A DNA stretch of 64,000 nucleotides from assembly GCA_000711775.1 (NCBI GenBank), contig ARYC01001541.1, positions 34,726 through 98,725 of the forward strand, read 5' to 3'. Below the pieces are notes generated by a model. That model was given only the letters and a program-made list of their open reading frames with translations, was not told where the DNA came from and made no database searches. A program made the position numbers and the translations under genes. Positions 57,166-64,000 of this stretch are shown here, piece by piece (position 1 is the first letter of the stretch; each line of letters opens with the position of its first letter). The DNA comes from Oxytricha trifallax (taxonomy: Eukaryota; Ciliophora; Spirotrichea; Sporadotrichida; Oxytrichidae).

Positions 57166-57867
57166 GAAGTAGATGAAAGTTTATTTACTCTTGGAAAATT
57201 CTTGCATGATGAAGGCTAAATTAGAAATTAAGCAGGAAATATGAGAGTTGAAAGGCAAATTTGGGTATTCGGCATGATAGAAAGAAATTCTAAGAAAGCA
57301 AAAGTTTTTATTGTTAAAGACAGAAATAGAGATACTTTATGGGCGCTAATACACTAATATTCTTAAGTAGGATCGACTATACATCATGATGGATTTAGTT
57401 CATATTAAAATATGCAGTTTTCATAAGCAGGATTATACAATAAAAGATATGTTCATGAAGAACTAAAATAAAATTTATTTAATTAATAATAAGAAGAAGA
57501 AGATGATGAAGATGATCATGATGAAGATGATGACGATGATGATAGTGAAGATGAAGATGATAATGATGAAGAAGATGAAAATGAAGAAAATAAATTTTAA
57601 GATCTTGAAATGCAAGATGATAGTGAGAATAGCAATGCAAATGTTAGACCAAGAAATTTTAGAGGAACAAATTAAATTGAAAGCTTATGGTTTTAACTCA
57701 ATAGATATATTAAAAATATTTATAGTAAGGTAAGTGATGTAAATTTGCATGATTTTTTAATGGAAGCATTATGGAGAAGACATATAAAAATCAATTAATA
57801 AAAGGCAAATGAATCTTTATCTGAGATATTTAACTAGTTAGTAATTAATTAACAATTCTTAGATTGA
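57166..57867 (+). CDS. ISXO2-type transposase, 3' part (DDE core)
   Basis: Continues in frame from 50894 after one ATT: EVDESLFTLGKFLHDEGQIR with the first catalytic Asp; ERQIWVFGMIERNSKKAKVF; the second Asp in STIHHDGFSSYQNM; and Glu in GTNQIESLWFQLNRYIKNIY; ending at TGA 57865-57867. Together with 50481-50894 it is 371 residues. Between the second Asp and Glu it has an unusual acidic low-complexity insert (about 57490-57600, runs of GAT/GAA/GAG encoding Asp and Glu). Order and motifs match the IS1595/ISXO2 DDE family. Otherwise undamaged. Confidence 0.85.
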
Positions 57868-57980
57868 AAATTTTTTTTTATTAAGCATCAATTTATGATT
57901 TTTTGGTAAAAAAATCATATTTTATTTTTTGCCACCGACTTAGGATTTCGAAAAATTTCTGCCACCGACTTAGACCCCCC

Positions 57981-58498
57981 CAAATATGTTAGTTTTCCGC
58001 ACTCTTTGAAAGCTTACTCCTCTGTATATAAAAATAAGTAAATTTTATTAATATCTAAAAATCTTTATCATGAAAATTAAGATCCAATTATTTATATTTG
58101 AACATCCAATATCCATTTCTATCATGATAAAAATGCCAATTTTTATTTATAAAATAATTTTTTAAATCATATTAATTGTTTCTTAAAAAAACAATCTTAA
58201 ACAGCTTTTATTATTTAATAAGATAAGGTATAAATATAATTCTTGAAAATTAACTATTAAAATATATTGATTAACATATGGTTATAGTAATTAAATTGTA
58301 ATTTAAATGTTTCTTTTTCATTTATAATCAAATAATTTAAATTTTTATATTGGGCAAGAAACCTCCTAAGAGGGCAGGAAAGTTCCTCCCTTAAAATTAT
58401 TCAAGAAGGAATTTAATTTCTTTATATTTACCATATCAATAAAAAAAACAATTAAAACTTCATGAGGGTTTTTGGGGTTTAGATTAAAGTCCTTTATA
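57981..58498. other. Right part of the outer shell and flank
   Basis: AT-rich, no coding character. It contains the right double motif of the shell (58350-58393) and, at 58462-58482, a lone GGGTTTTTGGGGTTTAG (C4A4-like) just before copy B coding resumes. Confidence 0.5.
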
Positions 58499-59183
58499 TA
58501 TGAAACTGAGAAAAAGTACTATTATTAAAATATGCTTATATTTATAAAACAATAATTTGGATTTTATAAATTTACATGAAATTTGTAATCTAATAATTAC
58601 TGAACAATAATACGAAGTTTAGATTATTATTTTTATTGTTAACTCCCCAACACTATTGATGATGAAAAAGATACAATAACTTTAACTATAAGTTTTGATA
58701 AATCCTAAAAATTCGTTTAGTTTGACAAAATTAAGAAAACTTTCAAAATATAGCCAACAACAAATGACTTTGGAGATTTTACAATTTATATTACTTTAAC
58801 TGATAATAATAAATACGATTAAAAATATAGCAAGTATGCTTTGAAATTTTCAGTCATCAAGGCTTTATAAAAAAAAAACATAAAAAATGTCTTATTGTTA
58901 TGATTTAATTCAATCTTAATTATATAATATAAAAGGCGATTGATTCAGTAATCAAGAATTCAACTAATTCCCAAGAGAATTTAAATCAAGAACAGACTGT
59001 AGAAACAAATGCCACAAATGAAAATAATGAAACAGTGACTGTGGTCTAGTCCTCATTCATATCTCCATATGGAATTAAAATTGATAATTCAGAGGAAAAG
59101 ACAATTGTTAGAAATAAAAAGTTTACTGAATATATTACAGCCAGGATTTATAAAGTCAGTAACACAGGGCATATTTAAATTTA
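58499..59183 (+). CDS. Copy B: cadherin-like repeat (part 1)
   Basis: Nearly identical to 21168-21850 of copy A: YETEKKYYY onward, then NTIDDEKDTITLTISFDKSQ, FGDFTIYITLTDNNKYD, NTSETVTVV-type Ser/Thr/Asn-rich stretch, EYITARIYKVSNTGHIQI. Interrupted at AAATTTA (59177-59183) by a short element. Confidence 0.75.
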
Positions 59184-59528
59184 ATGGGAGGGGAGTTACC
59201 CTTTCCTATATATATTTTTTTTAATTTTAGGGAAATTTTCTTGCTATATAATTTTATTTTTTTCCATTTCTTTTTCTTTTTTAATTTTGCTTTCTAACAA
59301 CTAGAATTACTTTGGCACTTACATTTAAAATATTCCTTCTGATATCAGGCCAATTTTTATCTCTAATCAATAAAATTAAAATGTGCAGTTACTTATAGAA
59401 TTCTATTTAAATTTATCTTATTTTATCCATACTAATAATATCTCATATTAGGGGTGATTGGCCTATCCCTTAGTAGTTAAAAATTCTTGATAAAATTAAA
59501 TTTATAGGATTTAAAACTTCCCCCCCTC
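59184..59528. mobile_element. GGGAAGTTTCC-family element inserted in coding sequence
   Basis: 345 bp. Left ATGGGAGGGGAGTTACCC with an inner TTTTAGGGAAATTTTCTTGC; right AAACTTCCCCCCTC. Exact 7-bp duplication AAATTTA at 59177-59183 and 59529-59535. Copy A reads straight through (HIQILFDDVLKV). Removing the element and one AAATTTA gives HIQIQFDDVLKV in frame. The cleanest demonstration of this family as a precisely removable insert. Confidence 0.88.
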
Positions 59529-59985
59529 AAATTTAGTTTGATGATGTACTTAAAGTTCCAAATTAGTTTAAAGAAAAGTTTCAACATGCCATTGATATTA
59601 CACTAAAACAAGAGAACTATGACTAAAAGCTTAATTTTACAATTAAAGATATTAGTAGCACAGAAATATTTTTGCAGTTAGATTTATCAAAAATTGGGAA
59701 TATCTCAATATCGAATGTAATAATTACTTATAATTATCTGTTTTTAGGAATGGGATATACTTTCAATTATCTTCAAGCAAAACATGTACTTCATAAACTC
59801 AGATTAAAGCAAAATTTTACTGCCATAATTAATGATAGAGAAGAAAATACCTCCACAATTAAGTTAAGGTAAATTAAGTAAAAGTAAATATTGATTTTAG
59901 ACATAAAAGACCTTCTTGACTCGTTATCTTAAGCATCGTCAATAGGTGTTTAAAGTATTATGGGAGGAAACCTTGCTCTAAATTA
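59529..59985 (+). CDS. Copy B: pre-membrane block (part 2)
   Basis: QFDDVLKVPNQFKEKFQHAI, LDLSKIGNISISN, then intron 59717-59747 (31 nt), then EWDILSIIFKQNMYFINSDQ, SKILLPQLMIEKKIPPQLSQ, intron 59869-59900 (32 nt), and LDSLSQASSIGVQSIMGGNL. Both introns are in the same positions as in copy A (22033-22065, 22187-22218) with GT-AG ends. Similarity stops after ALN. Confidence 0.8.
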
Positions 59986-60190
59986 ACATTATTTTTTGTT
60001 AAAGTGTTATTAAATTCTGAAATAAAAAATAATTTCAAATTCAGAATTTACTAAATTTAACGATTTTGACCTATTTAATAAATATTGTAGGAATACATTC
60101 GATATTGAGAATTAAATTTAAATTAAATTAATTAAATATTAAAAATAGTGGCAGTTAAAATTGGTCAATTAAAACGATCTTGGGCTCATT
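59986..60190. other. AT-rich IES between copy B and TBE-E
   Basis: No coding character. It follows the same MDS end as the 22305-22574 IES of copy A but is not similar to it. Confidence 0.5.
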
Positions 60191-60325
60191 CAAACCAAAA
60201 CCCTTTCAGTAGTTTAATTGAGTTTTCGATTGATAAAAGTAGACTATTAACGCATAATTTATAAGGGTTTTAATAGGGTTTATGTAGGGGTTTAATGTTT
60301 AAATATTAGTAATTTAAGTGAGTAT

Positions 60326-61349
60326 ATGCGAGGTTTGGGGTCAATTTATGACAGTAACTATATAGATTTATTGTTTAAGTTGCGATATGGATGTGATGAA
60401 TATAGTGAACAACTAAAGCCTATTCTAAATTATACGTCTATAGCAAGGCTACTCATAAATCTCCAGCAACTGTGAGGTCTCACTGTATATTAGCATTCAA
60501 TTTAAGAGATAGCAGCTTAATTCTAAGCCTAAAAGACCCCGAAAATTATAGCAGCATCATATTGAATATCTTATTAATGATAAGACTCTTAAATACTGGG
60601 CTCACTTCTCTCTAGCCTAGAGGGCTGTGATGTTTCATCGCCAATTTCCTGAGCTTAACATATCTCTTAATCAATAGCTAACATATATAAAAAGAACGGA
60701 ATATCTTAAAAGACAGTCAATCACATTAAGAGAGTGATTGACTTTAATGTTCTCAAGATATTAAATTAAATGAAGAGGTCTTAAGAGCATAATATAAAGT
60801 TCATACACGCTGATGAAGCAGTATTTACATTCAATACCTTTATATCAAGGTCTTGGTACAAGAGGTATAGTAATAAAGAAGTTTATGACTAAAAGGTTAA
60901 GGTTTAAACTCATGCAATTCTTGGTGGAATAAGTGAAGATAGTGGCCTCGAGACTTATGTTATTCACCCTCGTTCTATATAGACTGAATAATATATTAAG
61001 TTCTTGCAATAACTCAGAGATAAGTACGCTGACTAAGAGATTATTCTATTCGTTGATAACTTATCAGTTCATACAACTCAAGACTCATGGAAGGAATATG
61101 AACCTAAATATAACACCTGTATTTAATGTTCCTTACAGCCCTCAGTTCAATTGAATTGAATTATATTGGAGGTTATTGAAAGGTCATTATAAGAAATTGC
61201 TGCTCTAACATCTGATGCATGATCTAAAGATAGATATAGTCGATTTTATTAAGAGTACTGCTAAGAGAGTCAGCGATGATAAAGCTAAAATATGCGCAAG
61301 AGAAAGCAGATTTTGTGTATATAAATAAGTTTTAGATTTAAACGAATGA
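60326..61349 (+). pseudogene. TBE-E transposase, degraded
   Basis: Starts MRGLGSIYDSNYIDLLFKL. FIHADEAVFTFNTFI-type core near 60800-60850 (KFIHADEAVFTFNTF), ILFVDNLSVH near 61047, then an indel within the region between the second Asp and Glu, a TGA (61153-61155) at the position of the NG(I)E motif, and the end VYKQVLDLNE at TGA 61347-61349. The N-terminal half has frameshifts near 60480 and 60700. Confidence 0.82.
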
Positions 61350-61355
61350 ATAAGT

Positions 61356-62144
61356 TCACATATTAAATTTGCCCGTAAAGGGATTTGGCTTCTCTTTCTT
61401 TTCTTCCTCTTAAGACTTGCTTGGGCCCATGTTTCTTCTTTTAGCGCGAGCTCCTGCATCTATGTCCATCACTTCTGGCTTTTATAAATCTTTGAAGAGC
61501 CTCTTACTCAATTCATGTTTTACTTGAGACTTTCTCTCTCTGTTTAATTTGCTGCGCTCTTTCATCAATATATAGCAGTACCAGGTTTTTCTATAAAGTT
61601 AGAAGACTAAGCTTACTTGAGATGAAACGATGCTTTTAAAGTTCCTACAGCCAGGTATCACTTATTTTAATACCTTGCTTCTCTTTTTCTTCAGGAGAGA
61701 TGCTGTAGCGTTTCTTATGAGCTTATAAAATAACTTCATTTAAGTACTCAGGTTTCAGAGTTGCAAGAACACCAAAGAAGAAGTTTCTCCCTGGCAACTT
61801 ATTTGAGAGCTGTAGCTTTGATGGAAGGTAGATAACTACGTCTGGATCACTCATAGCATCGTCATATAGGTTTGTCACTGATATTTCAGGGTAGTTAGGT
61901 ATCTCTATCATCCTAATTTCATTAGAATTAAAAGCATTTTTCTCTTCACTCAGTAAGGCTTTTAATAATGAGATTTTAGTTCCCTTCTAAGTTGGCAAAA
62001 CAATCCAACTATAATGGATTTTTTAATCTTACTTAAGAACTTACCTTGCTATTCCAAATATCTATAAAGGTCCTCTTTACTTCGAAATTTTCCTATTAAA
62101 TCTTGAGATTAAATTCTCTTCATTGCATAATTCAAAGACTCCAT
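61356..62144 (-). pseudogene. TBE-E 22-kDa protein gene
   Basis: ATG at 62144 (MESLNYAMKRI), SKEDLYRYLE before a 36-nt GT-AG intron at 62009-62044, then GLFCQLRREL-type exon 2 start, IEIPNYPEISVTNLYDDAMS, NKLPGRNFFFGVLATLKPEY. Basic tail ends near 61356, 6 bp from the transposase stop. Minor lesions. Confidence 0.78.
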
Positions 62145-62706
62145 CTTGCTTCCTCTTTCTAGAAATGTTAATGAAATTTAAAATTATGGATATCCATTCT
62201 AAGTTTATTAAAATCTTACTACTAAATAGGGAGGACCTACTGGAGGTCAACCTTGAAAAGATATACGGAGAACAATTGAAAAACTTGCTCCAAGTTTCAC
62301 AGATTGATTTCCATTTTTATCAAACTTTCTCCATTAAATTACTCCTAATAATGTTTAATTATTTTAGGAGGCCTCCAAATAATTCAAACTTTATTAGGAG
62401 TTAAATTTTAAGGTTAAAACTTAATTAGGAGCATATTAAATTTAAAAATGTTTAATAAATTTACCTCAAAATTAAGTTCAAACTTGATTTCGAGGACCTT
62501 CTAGAGAAACAAAACTTCATTAGGAGTATTTTAATTACTAAAATTTTTAAAATTCTCATAAAATATGTCAACTTACAGTCTTTTATGGTTAGTTCATTTT
62601 CTTACCTCTCTGCAAAGAATCTACCAAGAGTGCCTTATACTCTCCTATTATAGTTTATCAAGGTATATTATATCATTATTATAATAAAATATATCAGTAA
62701 ACTAAA

Positions 62707-64000
62707 ATGAGCGCTAATCAGTTAAGAAGAGCGGCATTACTTGGGTTAAGTCAATAAAAATTATCATTCCAGCAACAAAGAATAGTAGAGACCAGAGACG
62801 CTTGTACTCAGTGGGAGTCTACTTATGACAACTTTGACCAGTCTAGCTTTGAGATTTAAATATAAGTTAAGTAGGAGGTTATCACTTTGCAAATTGAGGA
62901 GGAGGTTAAACAACGAGCCATAGAGCATTAATAAATACCAGCCAAAGTTGACTATTAATGCAGAGAATGCAATAAAGTTTTCCCTTACAAGTCAACTTAC
63001 AAGAGACACTTGAGAGATATACACAACGATATGCCAAGGTTATATCTCAAGCATTAAAAGAAAGATGGGAAGTATGTCTGTGAGTTTTATGAGAAGCCAT
63101 ATTCTCATACAAGAGACCTCAAAGTGCACTTAAAGAAAAAGCACAATTAAAGTTTTGTCTTTATTCATGAACTACAGGGATAGATTCCTCTAAAAGAGAA
63201 GATCAAGAAACCCAGTGGAGTCTCTTAGAGTTGAAGTCTAGAAGTAATTAAAAATGAAGAAAGTAGTCAAGAACTTTCCAGTCTCTGAGATCAATAAAAT
63301 CATGGTTAAAATAGAGGCAATATAGATTTCTATATTAAAAATTATTGACTTAGATTCTTGCTTAGAAAGCTACCTCACTCTTGAAGATAAAATAGAGAAG
63401 AGAGTCATTACTGATCGACTGATATGCTTTCAAGATATATCCTTTCAATTACTTCCTTGCTGATGACAAGTTCCAAATAGAATTTGCTAATGAGTATTAT
63501 GCTCTTTAAAAGGCAAAGTTAAATGAGTGTAGGCATATCAACTAGCTTGATGCTATTTTACTTGGTAAAGATCATGTAGCCTTCAGGCTTCCTTTACTTG
63601 AAATAACTTACAGAAAATTCTTATCTGACAATAGATGTCAGAGATAAATTAGCTAGATAGTATAGCAGATAGTTGAGGGGATTGAAGAGCTTCACAAGCT
63701 AGGTTATGTTCATAGAGACTTAAAGCCAGAGAACATCATGATGAACTTTCAGCCTCTTAGAGTTTATATTATTGACTTCGACAGAGCTCAAAGAGTGCAA
63801 GCCTCTGCATAAGGAAATGTATACGGCACTCCTGAATATTTTCCAGAGAGAGAGAGGATTGGAGAGATGGAGAGACTTAATGGGATATCTGGGGTCTAGC
63901 AGTAATAATAATAGAGAGCGATATGCCAAGAAACAATTACTTTAGCTGCAGGAGTGAGAGAGATTCTAAGCAGAGAATCAAACAATATCTCGATAATAAA
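62707..64000 (+). pseudogene. TBE-E zinc-finger/kinase gene, truncated by the window edge
   Basis: MSANQLRRAALLGLSQQKLS start. Intact C2H2 finger 1 (CRECNKVFPYKSTYKRHLRD). Finger 2 lacks its second Cys (CEFYEKPYSHTRDLKVH). The kinase domain has LGYVHRDLKPENIMMNF and IIDFDRAQ in place of DFG, then GTPEYFPERE. Frameshifts near 63240-63400 and around 63850. The reading runs to the window end. Confidence 0.8.

Larger units (their letters stand above)
50264..57980 (+). mobile_element. ISXO2/IS1595-type transposon interrupted by the MTH element
   Basis: Ends: GGGGTCTAAGTCAGTGGCA, with a second copy CCTAAGTCGGTGGCA inside; the right end is the complement of the same pair, GGGGTCTAAGTCGGTGGCA. Apart from the inserted 6,268-bp element it is about 1.45 kb with a single transposase gene. 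The palindrome at 18827-19614 shares these ends. It lies inside the outer shell, a few bases from its left end. Confidence 0.8.
50197..58393. mobile_element. Outer shell of the nest: GGGAAGTTTCC-family element
   Basis: Left end GAGGGAGGTTTCCTCCTC with a second motif AGGGGGGTTTCCTTACC; right end is the complement of AAGGGAGGAACTTTCCTGCC and AGGAGGTTTCTTGCCC. This double-motif layout is that of the short elements at 238-732 and 59184-59528. The flanks GAAATTA / AAAATTA fit a 7-bp duplication. Without the inserted ISXO2 element it would be only about 480 bp, a normal member size. Confidence 0.65.
31425..59985 (+). other. Germline locus, copy B: paralogue of copy A
   Basis: Overview entry. Coding islands in the same order and orientation as copy A. 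Copy-B-specific insertions: an inverted repeat at 32809-33715, the 36023-38423 element, a palindrome at 38591-39322, a decayed TBE at about 39560-41345, short elements at 42576-43010 and 59184-59528, TBE-D at 44433-48255, and the nest at 50197-58393. The part encoding the membrane helices is not seen; similarity to copy A ends at about 59985 and a TBE begins at 60191. Confidence 0.8.
60191..64000 (+). mobile_element. TBE-type transposon, right end beyond the window (TBE-E)
   Basis: Left end CAAACCAAAACCCTTTCAG, preceded by ATT. Same gene order as TBE-A: transposase, reverse 22-kDa gene, zinc-finger/kinase gene running off the window. C4A4 units are partly mutated. Confidence 0.88.

Noticed and set aside
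59672..59872. Frame reading LGMGYTFNYLQAKHVLHKLR across the end of copy B
   Set aside because: Splicing the 31-nt intron 59717-59747 gives EWDILSIIFKQNMYF, which matches copy A; the unspliced frame is a shadow.
3181..59985. Scrambled gene architecture
   Set aside because: All islands that can be paired are collinear and on the same strand in both copies; nothing requires reordering.
1..64000. Interpretation as a bacterial or standard-code genome
   Set aside because: Under the standard code no gene is longer than about 120 codons, whereas with TAA/TAG as Gln known protein families become readable.

Overview
The window is micronuclear (germline) DNA of a hypotrich/stichotrich ciliate of the Oxytricha-Stylonychia type. 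Three observations support this. Real reading frames stay open only if TAA and TAG are read as Gln and TGA is the only stop. Several transposons end in C4A4-type repeats (CAAAACCCCAAAACCCC), flank themselves with 3-bp ANT duplications and carry the three-gene set of TBE elements (DD34E transposase, 22-kDa protein, zinc-finger/kinase protein). Gene fragments are short coding islands separated by very AT-rich filler, as expected for macronuclear-destined segments (MDSs) split by internal eliminated sequences (IESs). No rRNA, tRNA or CRISPR array was seen.

Backbone: two same-direction paralogous copies of one large germline gene. Copy A runs from about 3.2 to 25.1 kb and copy B from about 31.4 to 60 kb. 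Both encode a ciliate-type membrane protein: propeller-like repeats, cadherin-like repeats, a conserved pre-membrane block, then membrane helices (helices seen only in copy A). Coding islands occur in the same order in both copies, so the gene looks non-scrambled. Because many insertions are present in one copy and absent from the other, the copies give filled/empty-site pairs that define element ends and target duplications.

Inserted DNA: five recognisable TBE copies (7751-11870; 15444-16310, internally deleted; about 39560-41345, decayed; 44433-48255; 60191 to the window end) plus a lone TBE end near 17855. A family with GGGAAGTTTCC-type ends makes 7-bp duplications. A family with AAACCCC ends is flanked by TA. 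Large foldback (palindromic) elements lie at 13643-14949, 16693-17096, 18827-19614, 24304-24962, 32809-33715 and 38591-39322. Several GC-richer islands (14.1-14.5, 17.3-17.85, 19.9-20.6, 36.2-36.5, 37.1-38.1 kb) hold fragments of proteins I do not recognise.

Most remarkable part: a nest at 50.2-58.4 kb. A GGGAGG-ended element contains an ISXO2/IS1595-type transposon (50264-57980). The transposase gene of that transposon is interrupted by a 6,268-bp element (50895-57162) with inverted ends TAGTAGATT and an ATT duplication. Removing this inner element plus one ATT joins the ISXO2 transposase in frame. The inner element carries (1) a zinc-finger/MT-A70 adenine-methyltransferase fusion, (2) an uninterrupted DD34E IS630/Tc1-type transposase, (3) a homologue of the TBE 22-kDa protein with the same tiny intron, and (4) a long SF2 helicase-like protein. 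It thus looks like a TBE relative in which the zinc-finger/kinase gene is replaced by a zinc-finger/methyltransferase plus a helicase. I know of no description of this combination and regard it as the candidate new system of the window (labelled 'MTH element' below).
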